From Flavobacteriaceae bacterium (GTDB lineage Bacteria; Bacteroidota; Bacteroidia; Flavobacteriales; Flavobacteriaceae): a DNA stretch of 64,000 nt. Below the pieces are notes generated by a model. It was not told the origin of the DNA. It did no database searches and was given only the letters and a program-made list of their open reading frames with translations. Positions 46,851 to 56,305 of this stretch are shown here, one piece after another. Each line of letters starts with the position of its first letter. Within the stretch, counting starts at the first letter, position 1. A program made the position numbers and the translations under genes. Where the stretch lies: contig JAQWSC010000014.1 in NCBI GenBank assembly GCA_029243385.1, positions 1-64,000 on the forward strand. Reading direction: 5' to 3'.

Positions 46851-47483
46851 TTTGAGTTTTTTAAGGAAAACATCACGAAAATAACAAATATTCCATTACC
46901 GGGATTGCAAGAGCAGCTTCGTATGGCACCTCCGGGTCGCTCAAAAATGATACAACAATATCAACAACGAATGCAATCTTCTAAAAAAGCGGCTGTTTTG
47001 GCGTTGCTCTATCCTGATTGGGAGCAGAAAATGCACTTGGTTTTTATTTTACGTCAAAAATATTCTGGAGTTCACTCCCAGCAAGTGAGTTTTCCTGGAG
47101 GTAAAAACGACACTACCGATCCCGATATGCGCTATACAGCCCTGCGCGAAACGCATGAAGAAATTGGAGTTTCTTCCAACAATATTTATGTTTTAAGACC
47201 GCTTTCTCATTTGTTTATTCCACCGAGCAATTTTTATGTGCATCCATTTTTGGGGGTAAGTAAGCAAACTCTAGACTTTACAAAAGAAGAAAAAGAAGTA
47301 TCTGAAATTATTGAAGTTCCTCTCAAAGAAATTCTTTCGGATGACTCAGAAGGAGTGTTTGAAGTAAATACCTCTCTAGATCAAACCATGGAAGTTCCTG
47401 CCTTTTATTTAAAAAAGCACATTGTTTGGGGCGCAACAGCGATGATTTTAGCCGAAATAAAAGCGCTTATCAAAACGTTATAA
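46845..47483 (+). CDS. Nudix hydrolase, CoA pyrophosphatase type
   Basis: This 212-residue protein has the NuCoA-like pattern LVFILRQKYSGVHSQQVSF leading into the Nudix box with GGKND...ALRETHEEIGVS (catalytic REx2EE, here RETHEE). It probably splits CoA and its derivatives to phosphopantetheine and 3',5'-ADP. The start at 46845 lies in ATGCAT shared with the divergent isomerase. An internal Met at residue 27 is a possible later start. Confidence 0.9.
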   Translation: MHFEFFKENITKITNIPLPGLQEQLRMAPPGRSKMIQQYQQRMQSSKKAAVLALLYPDWEQKMHLVFILRQKYSGVHSQQVSFPGGKNDTTDPDMRYTALRETHEEIGVSSNNIYVLRPLSHLFIPPSNFYVHPFLGVSKQTLDFTKEEKEVSEIIEVPLKEILSDDSEGVFEVNTSLDQTMEVPAFYLKKHIVWGATAMILAEIKALIKTL

Positions 47484-47501
47484 CTCATTCTTTTTTTATA
47501 T

Positions 47502-48323
47502 TTGACTAAAATTACCACAAAATTGAATTTTCTAAAAAGAAATCCTTTCGGGCACAATTTATATATCAAAAAATCCATCATTCGTGTTTTGGGCGTGATG
47601 TCACATCGCCGTTATAAAGGTTTTAATCAATTAAAAATTGAGGGTTCTGAAATTATCCAGAATTTACCTGAAAAGAATGTGTTGTTTGTATCCAACCATC
47701 AAACCTATTTTGCCGATGTTATGGCCATGTTTCATGTGTTTAATGCCAGTCTGAGTGGTCGTAAAGATTCTCTTAGAAATGTTGGTTATTTGTGGCATCC
47801 AAAACTCAATATTTACTTTATTGCTGCCCGTGAAACCATGAAAGCTGGACTTTTGCCACGTATTATGGCGTATGCAGGTTCTGTGTCTATTGATAGAACC
47901 TGGCGATCCAAAGGGCAAGACGTAAACAGACAGGTAAAAATGAGTGATATATCCAGTATTGGAAAGGCGCTCGATGATGGGTGGGTTATTACTTTTCCGC
48001 AAGGAACCACAACGCCCTTTAAGCCTATCCGAAAAGGAACTGCTCATATCATTCAGCGTTACAAACCTGTTGTTGTTCCCATTGTTATTGATGGTTTTCG
48101 ACGTTCGTTTGACAAAAAGGGACTGTTTATCAAAAAAAGAGGCATCCTTCAAAGTATGGAGATCAAAAAACCCTTGGATATCGATTACGACAACGAATCG
48201 GTTGAATCAATTATTGAAAAAATTGAATACGCCATTGAGCAACATCCCTCGTTTTTAAAAGTCATCCCTGCCAAAGAGCTTTCGGCATACGAAGCAAAAA
48301 ACAAAGAGCGCGAATGGAACTAA
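47502..48323 (+). CDS. 1-acyl-sn-glycerol-3-phosphate acyltransferase family protein
   Basis: This 273-residue membrane-associated acyltransferase makes phosphatidic acid or related lipids. The catalytic NHX4D motif is SNHQTYFAD (about residues 66-74) and the glycerophosphate-binding motif is TFPQGTTTPF. The likely start is a TTG at 47502, because family members begin with the segment around FLKRNPFGHNLYIKK. The first ATG would cut this away. It lies 18 nt after the Nudix gene on the same strand. Confidence 0.9.
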   Translation: MTKITTKLNFLKRNPFGHNLYIKKSIIRVLGVMSHRRYKGFNQLKIEGSEIIQNLPEKNVLFVSNHQTYFADVMAMFHVFNASLSGRKDSLRNVGYLWHPKLNIYFIAARETMKAGLLPRIMAYAGSVSIDRTWRSKGQDVNRQVKMSDISSIGKALDDGWVITFPQGTTTPFKPIRKGTAHIIQRYKPVVVPIVIDGFRRSFDKKGLFIKKRGILQSMEIKKPLDIDYDNESVESIIEKIEYAIEQHPSFLKVIPAKELSAYEAKNKEREWN

Positions 48324-48331
48324 TTGTGTTG

Positions 48332-48847
48332 CTACTCAATGATAGCAGCACAGCTTACTCTAGCCCCTGCAGCACCTGAAGGTTGCGATACAAGATCGTC
48401 TGCCCCTTGGTGAACAATCACAGCTTTACCCACAATGTTTTTTACAGGATCGTCACAACCAATACACCATTGATCTGTAGAAAATTGAACGGTACCAATT
48501 CCCAACGAATCGACTTCAAAATTTCCAATATCCCCTCTGTGGTATCCTTCAGCGGCTCCCCAAGCACCGTGTTTTGAAAACGTTGGGTTCCAATGTCCTC
48601 CAGTTGACTTTCCGTCATCTGAAGAGCAATCTGCTTTTTCATGAAGATGAATAGCGTGAATGCCCTCGCTCAGCCCTTTCATCTGTGCTTTCATTGTGAC
48701 AAAGTTACCCTCTTGACTAAAAACGACTGTTCCAGTAGCTTGACTGTTGTTTTTGGGATCCAACGTAATTGATAATTCTTTGCTTACTTTTGTACAACCT
48801 AATACAACTATCAAAAGAAAATATAATAAATAAAATCGGGTGTTCAT
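48332..48847 (-). CDS. sodC: Superoxide dismutase [Cu-Zn], lipoprotein
   Basis: This enzyme dismutates superoxide in the periplasm. The 171-residue protein has a lipoprotein signal (lipobox VVLGC, Cys about 18), copper ligands in HAIHLHEKADC, zinc/copper ligands in GGHWNPTFSKHGAWG, and YHRGDIGN. The C-terminal region has VIVHQGADD and the conserved Arg in GARVSCA. The disulfide cysteines are present. Confidence 0.93.
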   Translation of the reverse strand: MNTRFYLLYFLLIVVLGCTKVSKELSITLDPKNNSQATGTVVFSQEGNFVTMKAQMKGLSEGIHAIHLHEKADCSSDDGKSTGGHWNPTFSKHGAWGAAEGYHRGDIGNFEVDSLGIGTVQFSTDQWCIGCDDPVKNIVGKAVIVHQGADDLVSQPSGAAGARVSCAAIIE

Positions 48848-48895
48848 GTTTTAACTATTTTACAGCCAAATTAATCAAAAAAAAATTCTTGCTTG

Positions 48896-49903
48896 ATGAA
48901 AAACAGATTTATTCTCATTTTATGGGTTGTTTTATTCAATTCGTGTGCAACATCTTATAGGACTCAACAATATGCAAAAGAAAAGGCGCCCGAAGCTCCC
49001 GATTATTATTCAGAGCGTTCTTGGGCTGAACTTCCCAGTGTTCCCAGCGAACTCAAAACTCTCCACCTATCCGATTCAATACAACCCTTTGCTGCGGATG
49101 TTTTCTTTGTATATCCAACGTTGCTAACCAGTAGAAAAGATAAATCCTGGAATGCTGATATTTACGACAAAAGTATTCGATCGGAAATCATAAAAACATC
49201 GGTTAATTTTCAAGCTTCCGCATGGGCAACAGCTGGCAACTTATACGTTCCTTTTTATCGCCAAGCGCACCTGAGGGTTTATTACGATCCTTATACCCAA
49301 AACGGAGGGGAAGAAGCATACGAACTGGCTTATCAAGATGTAAAACGTGCGTTTGAAGTGTATTTAGAAAAATACAATCAAGGCAAGCCTATTATTATAG
49401 CTTCTCATAGTCAAGGAACTGGACATTGCAAGCGTTTGATTCAAGAGTTTTTTGATGGAAAACCGCTTCAAAGCCAATTGGTTGCTGCTTACTTGGTAGG
49501 AGGTAAAGTTACTACAGACGAATTTACTTCCCTACAACCCATGACAAAACCCAACGAAGTTGGTGGTTTTGTAACCTGGAATTCTTACAAGAAAGGAAAA
49601 CTTCCTAAACGTTACGATTCTTGGTTTAAGGGCGCTGTAACTTCCAATCCCATTACGTGGGATGATAAAGTAACTACAAGGTTTGAAGATCACAAAGGGG
49701 TGTATAATGGAGATGGAAAGCTATACCCAAAGAGTCTTCAAATTGAAAAAATAGATGGAATGATTTGGGTAAGCTTACCTAAAATACCCAAACGTTTTTG
49801 GTTGTCTTTTGTGAAAGATTATCATTTTGGAGATATCAATCTTTTTTGGGAAGATATTCGTCAAAATGCTCAACTTCGCGTAGCTACTTTTCTTAAACAA
49901 TAA
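48896..49903 (+). CDS. DUF3089 family protein, lipoprotein
   Basis: This protein of about 335 residues has a lipoprotein signal (VVLFNSC) and an alpha/beta-hydrolase-like core. The motif IIASHSQGTGHCKRLI contains a candidate nucleophile serine. Earlier AADVFFVYPTLLTS is typical of DUF3089. Substrates are unknown. I use the ATG at 48896, directly after the TTG at 48893. Confidence 0.85.
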   Translation: MKNRFILILWVVLFNSCATSYRTQQYAKEKAPEAPDYYSERSWAELPSVPSELKTLHLSDSIQPFAADVFFVYPTLLTSRKDKSWNADIYDKSIRSEIIKTSVNFQASAWATAGNLYVPFYRQAHLRVYYDPYTQNGGEEAYELAYQDVKRAFEVYLEKYNQGKPIIIASHSQGTGHCKRLIQEFFDGKPLQSQLVAAYLVGGKVTTDEFTSLQPMTKPNEVGGFVTWNSYKKGKLPKRYDSWFKGAVTSNPITWDDKVTTRFEDHKGVYNGDGKLYPKSLQIEKIDGMIWVSLPKIPKRFWLSFVKDYHFGDINLFWEDIRQNAQLRVATFLKQ

Positions 49904-49906
49904 AAC

Positions 49907-50230
49907 TTATTCGCTTTCTGGAGCAAGTTCAACAGTCAAACCGTTTAAATCTTCTACCATATTGATTTGGCATCCGAGTCGAGAATTGTCTTTTACATAA
50001 AAGGCTTCTGATAGCATGGCTTCCTCATTATCGTTGCGCTCTCCTATGTGTTCTTCTGAAAGCACATAAACTTGACAAGATGCGCACATAGCCATTCCTC
50101 CGCAAGTTCCCTCAACGGGAAGTTCGTAGCTTTTACAAACTTCCATTAGGTTCATATTCATATCGGTAGGAGCTATCAATTCGTGGCTTTCTCCTTCTCG
50201 GTCGATTACAGTAATAGTAACATCTTTCAT
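49907..50230 (-). CDS. 2Fe-2S ferredoxin (adrenodoxin type)
   Basis: This 107-residue ferredoxin has the cluster cysteines in GTCGGMAMCASCQ and later LGCQI (CX5CX2C...C), the vertebrate/adrenodoxin-like arrangement. It ends the sulfur-assimilation strand block, directly after a ferredoxin-NADP+ reductase-type gene. It is therefore likely to carry electrons to the sulfite/nitrite reductase upstream. Confidence 0.93.
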   Translation of the reverse strand: MKDVTITVIDREGESHELIAPTDMNMNLMEVCKSYELPVEGTCGGMAMCASCQVYVLSEEHIGERNDNEEAMLSEAFYVKDNSRLGCQINMVEDLNGLTVELAPESE

Positions 50231-50259
50231 GGCGGAATATTATTTTACAATAATATTAA

Positions 50260-51294
50260 TTAAATTAATACGGGCGTTTCTTTTTCTTCAAAACCTTGAA
50301 TCCCTTGTACCGTGGTATATTTCATGGTAAACTTTTTCTCAGGATGAATGATTTTGTATGCGGTTTGAACTGCAAGAGTTGCCTCGTGAAAGCCACAAAG
50401 AATCAATTTTAACTTCCCGGCATAAGTGTTGACATCTCCAATAGCAAAAATTCCTGGGATATTGGTTTGGTAGTCAAACGTGTCAACTACGATTGCGTTT
50501 TTTTCAATTTCAAGCCCCCAATTACCAATAGGTCCTAGTTTGGGTGATAATCCAAACAGTGGCAACCAATAATCTGTTTTGATAGTTTTCACTTCGTTTT
50601 TATTGACGGTAATTTCAATTTCTGACAATTGATCGTCACCTTTCAAAGCGGTAACTTCACCATGGGTAATGAGTTGTAATTTTCCTTGCTCTTGGAGTTC
50701 ATGTGCTTTTTGAACCGAATCTTTGTGCGCTCTAAAACGATCACTTCGATGTACTAGTGTTACAGGGTTTGAGCCTTCGTTAGCAAAATAAATAGCCCAA
50801 TCCAAAGCAGAATCACCACCTCCAGATATGACAATGTCATTCCCTAAAAAGGATTGCGGTTCTCTAACTATGTACTCAACGCCTTTTCCTTCAAAATCTC
50901 CAAGGTTTTCAATAAGCGGTCTTCTGGGTTCAAAACTTCCCAGTCCGCCTGCAATCATCACAACTGGAGCCTGATGTTGGGTTCCTTTAGAAGTGGTTAC
51001 AACAAAGTTTCCATCGTCCAACTTCGTAATGGTATCGGCACGCTCACCCAAAGTGTATCCCGGATTGAAAGGTGCAGCTTGCTCCACCAAGTTGTTCACC
51101 AAATCACCAGCCAGTACAGAAGGAAATCCTGGAATATCATAGATTGGTTTTTTAGGGTATATTTCGGAAAGTTGCCCGCCGGGTTGTGCAATCGCATCGA
51201 TCAAATGGCAGCGTAGCTTCATTAATCCAGCTTCAAAGACGGTAAATAAACCCACAGGTCCAGCTCCAATAATTAGTATATCTGTTTTTATCAT
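50260..51294 (-). CDS. Ferredoxin--NADP+ reductase, thioredoxin-reductase-like (YumC type)
   Basis: This 344-residue flavoprotein has FAD motif ILIIGAGPVGLFTVFEA and NADPH motif ISGGGDSALDWA but no CxxC redox pair, which separates the YumC-type ferredoxin reductases from TrxB. The start is at 51294 (MIKTDILIIG). A longer frame to 51336 would overlap cobA. With the ferredoxin downstream it can move electrons from NADPH to the operon's reductase. Confidence 0.9.
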   Translation of the reverse strand: MIKTDILIIGAGPVGLFTVFEAGLMKLRCHLIDAIAQPGGQLSEIYPKKPIYDIPGFPSVLAGDLVNNLVEQAAPFNPGYTLGERADTITKLDDGNFVVTTSKGTQHQAPVVMIAGGLGSFEPRRPLIENLGDFEGKGVEYIVREPQSFLGNDIVISGGGDSALDWAIYFANEGSNPVTLVHRSDRFRAHKDSVQKAHELQEQGKLQLITHGEVTALKGDDQLSEIEITVNKNEVKTIKTDYWLPLFGLSPKLGPIGNWGLEIEKNAIVVDTFDYQTNIPGIFAIGDVNTYAGKLKLILCGFHEATLAVQTAYKIIHPEKKFTMKYTTVQGIQGFEEKETPVLI

Positions 51295-51326
51295 TTTTTG
51301 TTTTTTTAAAGGTGATTGGCGTATAA

Positions 51327-52094
51327 TTACACCCAAATAGCTTCTTGGTTTTGAAGGTTATCGTATTGTGTTACTGCGTCATTGGCGGCGTTTCCAATAA
51401 AAATCACTGCAGGATTTGAAATTTGATGAGTAGCCACTAGCTCCTCAATGGATTCAAGCGTTCCAGAAATCGATCTGTTGTTTTTTGTGGTTCCATTCTG
51501 AACGATGCTAATGGGGAAATCCAAAGGCTTGTGTTTTTTAAATTCCTCCACAATATTTGACAAACGACTCATTCCCATCAAAATGACAACAGTCGCTGAA
51601 GATTTTGCTGCTAAGGGTATATCGGGGGAAATTACACCTTCACAGGTATAGCCAGTTGTAACCCAAAAACTTTCGTTTTCACATCGTTTGGTGATTGGAA
51701 TTTTGTTTTGTGCTGCTATCCCTGAGTAGCATGAAATTCCAGGTACTACTGTAGTTTCAATATTAAAAAACTGAGCGTATTGGATTTCTTCGGTTGCTCT
51801 GGCAAAAACAGACACATCACCACCCTTAAGCCGCACAACTTGCTTTCCTTCCAAAGCATATTCTATCAGTTCTTGGTTGATTTCTGATTGTTTTTTGGAG
51901 TGCTTTCCCAATCGTTTTCCCACATATACTTTTTTGGCAGTTGGATTGTGACTCAAGAGTTCTGTATTGACCAATGCGTCATATAAAATCACTTCTGCAC
52001 TTTGAATGGCTTTAAGCCCTTTTAAGGTCAACAATTCCGGATCTCCGGGTCCCGCTCCTACGAGAGTGATTTTACCTTTTGTTCTACTGTTCAT
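51327..52094 (-). CDS. cobA: Uroporphyrinogen-III C-methyltransferase
   Basis: This SAM-dependent enzyme makes precorrin-2, the precursor of siroheme. The 255 residues have the motifs ITLVGAGPGDPELLTLKGL, VRLKGGDVSVFARATEE and VVPGISCYSGIAA. It is a stand-alone SUMT without the CysG oxidase/ferrochelatase domain. It overlaps the reductase gene by 11 nt, and its product feeds the siroheme of that reductase. Confidence 0.95.
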   Translation of the reverse strand: MNSRTKGKITLVGAGPGDPELLTLKGLKAIQSAEVILYDALVNTELLSHNPTAKKVYVGKRLGKHSKKQSEINQELIEYALEGKQVVRLKGGDVSVFARATEEIQYAQFFNIETTVVPGISCYSGIAAQNKIPITKRCENESFWVTTGYTCEGVISPDIPLAAKSSATVVILMGMSRLSNIVEEFKKHKPLDFPISIVQNGTTKNNRSISGTLESIEELVATHQISNPAVIFIGNAANDAVTQYDNLQNQEAIWV

Positions 52095-54150
52095 TTCGCT
52101 TGTTTTTAATCCAATTGATTAGTTGATGCGCTTGTTCTAAGTAGGTGTTTGTAAAAGATTCTGTTGGCGCCTCTTGATTCATTTTTCCAACACTTTCTTC
52201 GAATGTTGTTCCTTCATTTTCTCCATATTCTTTAAAATGCTCATCAAAAGCCACTTTTATAGAATGGTGTGAATTGGTCTTGGCTTTTACAGTGGTTAAA
52301 AGCGCTTTTGCAGCCTTAATTTGTGCTGAGTAAGCGTAATAGATACTGTCGCTCCACTGCATTGCGGTTTTGCTTTCTAGTGCAAGTTCGAGACTTTCCT
52401 CTGCTTCAAATAAAAGGGTTTGTACCAAATCGATAGTAACACCAGCACATTCGCCAATACCAATAGCTTTTTTGTATTTTTCTTTTGCTCCCCAATCCAC
52501 AAAATCATCGGATTGCAGTTCAGTAGTGTCTGAAAAATGCTTTAAATTTTGATAAAAATAATCGGTTGTTTTTCGATCGTAATAGGCATTGAATGTTTCG
52601 TTGTTTTGATTTTCTTCAAAATCATTTAAAATCCAGCGCAATACGTCGGGTGTTTTCTTGGAAGGTGTTTTGAGCACCTTATCGGCAAATCTTCCTTCTC
52701 CATTTCCAAGGACACCTCCACCCAAAAGCAATTGAGTTGCGGGGGCGATTAGCCCATTGACTTTCATCGTCATTCCTTGAAAGCCTATGTTAGCTAAGGT
52801 GTGCTGCCCACAAGCATTCATACATCCACTGATTTTAATATCTAGCTTGTGATCTGTAATGACGTTTTCGTATTCATCTTCAATGATTTCCTGTAATTTG
52901 TTTGCCAATCCCATACTACTAGAAATCCCTAAATTACAGGTATCGGTTCCAGGACAAGCAACAATATCATTGACCTTATGAAATCCAATTCGAGTCATGC
53001 CGAGTTGTTGTAAATTTTCATAAAGTGCCGGAAGATTTTCTTTTCTGACGTGCCTTAGAAGAATACTTTGTGAAACCGATAATCGGGTGTCATCTCCACT
53101 GAAAGCTTCTATAATGTCTGCGAGTTTTCGTGCGGTTTTTGAAGAAAAGTCTCCTGTCTTTACTGCAATTCCAACCGATACTAACCCATCTTGTTTTTGG
53201 GCAACAACATTGGTTTTAAGCCACTTTTGGTATGCATCAGACTGGGTGTCTGTTTGAGAATGAAACAAATCGGTATTTTTAATTTGCGCTTCTTCAAATA
53301 CAATCGGGTAGGAGTCATGAGGAATAATTTTTCGTTCTTCAGCCACCCATTCTAAAAATTGTTCAACCCCAACTTCTTTTACTAAGAATTTCATCCGAGC
53401 TTTGTTTCTTCGGTTTCTTTCACCGTATTTATCAAACACACGAATCACTGCTTCACTAAACGGAATGAATTGATCTTCTTCTAAAAAATCAAAAATTACA
53501 TCAGCGGCACGAGGTTGCGAGCCAATTCCACCTCCAAGAAGCACTTTAACGCCTTTTTTGTTGTTTTTAATTTTAGGAATGAATCCCAAATCGTGGGCAA
53601 AACTTAAAGCATCGTCTGCATCTGAACTGGAAAAAGCTGCTTTGAATTTTCTCCCCAGTTCTTGACAGATAGGGTTTCTTAAAAAATACTCGAAAAATGC
53701 ATGTGCATAAGGAGAAACATCAAAAGGCTCGTTTGTGTCAACTCCAGCAAATATAGAAGCAGTAACATTTCTTACGGTATTTCCGCACGCTTCTCGAAGG
53801 GTAATATTGTCCTTTTCTAGGGTTTCCCAAAGTTCAGGAGTACGCTCCAAAGCTACGTAGTGAATTTGTATATCTTGACGGGTAGTGATGTGTAAATTCC
53901 CATTGGAATACTCGTCAGAAACTGCTGCAATTCTTCGCAATTGGCGCGCCGTAATTTTACCGTAAGGAATTTTGATGCGTATCATCTGAACCCCTTGTTG
54001 ACGTTGCCCATAAACACCTCTGGCTAATCGAAGGCTTCGAAATTTTTCCTCATCAATTTCTTGATTCTTAAATTGAAATATTTTTCGTTCCAATTCAAGA
54101 ATATCTTTTTCAACAACTTGATTTTCTAACTCTGTTCTAAAACTTTGCAT
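52084..54150 (-). CDS. Sulfite/nitrite reductase hemoprotein with C-terminal HEPN-like extension
   Basis: This 688-residue siroheme-[4Fe-4S] reductase has two ferredoxin-like/siroheme repeats (about 50-330 and 335-540). The cluster cysteines are in ACPGTDTCNLG and SGCMNACGQH. Siroheme-contact arginines are in LHITTRQDIQIH. The C-terminal 130 residues (YAYSAQIKAAKALL...) form a helical HEPN-like domain. The operon (cysH, cysD, cysN, cobA) points to sulfite as substrate, but nitrite cannot be excluded. Confidence 0.9.
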   Translation of the reverse strand: MQSFRTELENQVVEKDILELERKIFQFKNQEIDEEKFRSLRLARGVYGQRQQGVQMIRIKIPYGKITARQLRRIAAVSDEYSNGNLHITTRQDIQIHYVALERTPELWETLEKDNITLREACGNTVRNVTASIFAGVDTNEPFDVSPYAHAFFEYFLRNPICQELGRKFKAAFSSSDADDALSFAHDLGFIPKIKNNKKGVKVLLGGGIGSQPRAADVIFDFLEEDQFIPFSEAVIRVFDKYGERNRRNKARMKFLVKEVGVEQFLEWVAEERKIIPHDSYPIVFEEAQIKNTDLFHSQTDTQSDAYQKWLKTNVVAQKQDGLVSVGIAVKTGDFSSKTARKLADIIEAFSGDDTRLSVSQSILLRHVRKENLPALYENLQQLGMTRIGFHKVNDIVACPGTDTCNLGISSSMGLANKLQEIIEDEYENVITDHKLDIKISGCMNACGQHTLANIGFQGMTMKVNGLIAPATQLLLGGGVLGNGEGRFADKVLKTPSKKTPDVLRWILNDFEENQNNETFNAYYDRKTTDYFYQNLKHFSDTTELQSDDFVDWGAKEKYKKAIGIGECAGVTIDLVQTLLFEAEESLELALESKTAMQWSDSIYYAYSAQIKAAKALLTTVKAKTNSHHSIKVAFDEHFKEYGENEGTTFEESVGKMNQEAPTESFTNTYLEQAHQLINWIKNKRNEQ

Positions 54151-54154
54151 ATGT

Positions 54155-55399
54155 TTAATTTATAAACCCAACTCCTGCTGTATTGTTTGTTAATGGATCA
54201 ATGAGAATAAAAGCTCCCAGTTCTTTATTTGTTTTGTATGATTTTGAAATCAGTGGTTCGGCAGTAACAATAGAAGCTTCGCCAATGTCATTGAGAGATA
54301 ATTGTGTTGTGTTTTCACGGATGAATGAATCCAAATCTATTTTGTTGTGTACTTTTTGAACTTTTGCAAGCACTCTTTGAACTCCTTGTTGCATCCAATA
54401 TTTTTTTCCTGTCTCTAGTTCTTCGTTTTGCATCCAACAAATTTTGGCTTCCACGTTTTTTCCGATATTGAGTTGGCTTTTCATCCCAACAATACTATTG
54501 CCTCGAGATATATCTAGCTCATCGGTAAGCAATAGGGTACCGTTTTCTCCAGTGTTTAGACTGTTCACTTCACTGCCGTACTTTTCAATTCGCTTTATAT
54601 AACTGGATCTTTTGGATGGATATACTTTTACAGCATCTCCTTGTTTGATGGTTCCTGACTTTAACTTTCCAGCAAACCCTCTGTAATCATGGTATGCCTC
54701 TGTTTTGGGGCGGATAACATATTGAACTTGAAAAACAGTTTCCGTTCCAGAGGAAGTATTATTTGGTAATTGTTCTAAAATAGTCAATAAAGGTTCTCCT
54801 TTGTACCATTCTAAATTTTTAGAATTTTCTACTACAAAATCACCCAGTAGTGCTGAAATTGGAACAAAGTGATAGGTAACATCTGTTTGATGTTTATTGG
54901 ATTTGATTAATGAATTTAGTTGTTCTTGTATTTCGTTAAATCGACCTTCGTCATAGTTTACCAAATCCATTTTATTGATTGCAAATACGACTTGTTTGAT
55001 TTTGAGTAACTGGGTAATGTAGTAGTGCCTTTTGGTTTGTTCAATCACTCCTTTACGGGCATCAATTAGAATGATGGTTGCAGCTGATGTCGAAGCACCC
55101 GTAACCATGTTTCTTGTGTATTCAATGTGTCCGGGAGAATCGGCAATAATAAACCTTCTTTTGGGTGTTGAGAAGAATATATTGGAAACATCAATCGTAA
55201 TTCCTTGCTCACGCTCCGTAAGAAGTCCGTCGGTAGCTAAAGAAAAATCGAGATGGTCAAATCCACGAAGTTTACTACGTGATTGAATATGTTCGATTTG
55301 ATCCTTTTTTAAGGAGTTTGTTTCGTATAACAATCGCCCAATGAGCGTGCTTTTACCGTCATCAACACTTCCTGCAGTGGCTATTTTTAGTATATCCAT
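54155..55399 (-). CDS. cysN: Sulfate adenylyltransferase large subunit (GTPase)
   Basis: CysN is the GTPase that drives APS formation with CysD. The 414 residues have P-loop AGSVDDGKSTLIGRLLY, DSPGHIEYTRNM, and the guanine motif NKMD. EF-Tu-like domains 2 and 3 follow. It lacks a fused CysC APS kinase domain, consistent with direct reduction of APS by the CysH here. Confidence 0.97.
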   Translation of the reverse strand: MDILKIATAGSVDDGKSTLIGRLLYETNSLKKDQIEHIQSRSKLRGFDHLDFSLATDGLLTEREQGITIDVSNIFFSTPKRRFIIADSPGHIEYTRNMVTGASTSAATIILIDARKGVIEQTKRHYYITQLLKIKQVVFAINKMDLVNYDEGRFNEIQEQLNSLIKSNKHQTDVTYHFVPISALLGDFVVENSKNLEWYKGEPLLTILEQLPNNTSSGTETVFQVQYVIRPKTEAYHDYRGFAGKLKSGTIKQGDAVKVYPSKRSSYIKRIEKYGSEVNSLNTGENGTLLLTDELDISRGNSIVGMKSQLNIGKNVEAKICWMQNEELETGKKYWMQQGVQRVLAKVQKVHNKIDLDSFIRENTTQLSLNDIGEASIVTAEPLISKSYKTNKELGAFILIDPLTNNTAGVGFIN

Positions 55400-55410
55400 T
55401 TTTGTTTTAA

Positions 55411-56301
55411 TTAAAAGTAACCTACTTTTTTACGTTCTTCCATGGCTCCTTCAGATCGTTGATCGTCAATACGAGCACCGCGTTCGGAAATGATTGAGTC
55501 GCTAATTTCATCAATCACATCGTCCAGTTTGATGGCATCTGAAATCACAGCCGCTGTACATGTCATATCACCAACGGTTCTGAATCGTACATTGATTTTC
55601 TCAACGGTATCGTGTTTGTCTATGGTTACAAAGTCAGAAACAGGGATGAGTTGCCCATCACGGTTAAAAACTTGTCTTTGGTGCGAGAAATAAATAGAGG
55701 GAATAGTCAAATTTTCTTGACGAATATAATTCCATACATCCAGCTCAGTCCAATTGCTAATTGGAAAAACACGTACATTTTCGCCATTGTGAATTTTTCC
55801 GTTGAGCATATCAAAAAGCTCAGGCCGTTGGGACTTTTCATTCCATTGTCCAAAGTCATCTCTAACAGAAAAAATACGCTCTTTTGCGCGTGCTTTTTCT
55901 TCATCACGACGAGCTCCTCCTATACAAGCATCGAACTTTTCACTTTCAATAGCATTTAGAAGGGTAGTGGTTTGCAGTGCATTTCGACTGGCGTATCTTC
56001 CTGTTTCTTCACGAGCCCATCCTGCATCGATATCATCTTGAACATATTTTACAATCAGTTGAGCACCTAACTCTTTAGCCAGCTGATCCCTCAGTTCTAT
56101 GGTCTCAGGAAAATTATGTCCTGTATCAATGTGAACCAACGGAAAAGGAATTTTGTCGGGGGAAAATGCCTTTTTTGCCAAATGGGTCAATACAATGGAG
56201 TCTTTACCACCAGAAAAAAGCAATGCGGGCTTATTAAATTGCCCTGCTACTTCTCTTAATATGTAAATAGCTTCTTCTTCGAGTTGTTGTAATACAGTCA
56301 T
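55411..56301 (-). CDS. cysD: Sulfate adenylyltransferase small subunit
   Basis: CysD makes APS from ATP and sulfate with CysN. The 296-residue protein has the PP-loop LFSGGKDSIVLTHLAKKAF. The family also shows HIDTGHNFPETIELRD and GGARRDEEKARAKERI. The start is at 56301 (MTVLQQLEEEAIYIL). An upstream extension in the same frame overlaps cysH and is not used. It is 4 nt after cysH and 11 nt before cysN. Confidence 0.97.
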   Translation of the reverse strand: MTVLQQLEEEAIYILREVAGQFNKPALLFSGGKDSIVLTHLAKKAFSPDKIPFPLVHIDTGHNFPETIELRDQLAKELGAQLIVKYVQDDIDAGWAREETGRYASRNALQTTTLLNAIESEKFDACIGGARRDEEKARAKERIFSVRDDFGQWNEKSQRPELFDMLNGKIHNGENVRVFPISNWTELDVWNYIRQENLTIPSIYFSHQRQVFNRDGQLIPVSDFVTIDKHDTVEKINVRFRTVGDMTCTAAVISDAIKLDDVIDEISDSIISERGARIDDQRSEGAMEERKKVGYF

Positions 56302-56305
56302 TTGT

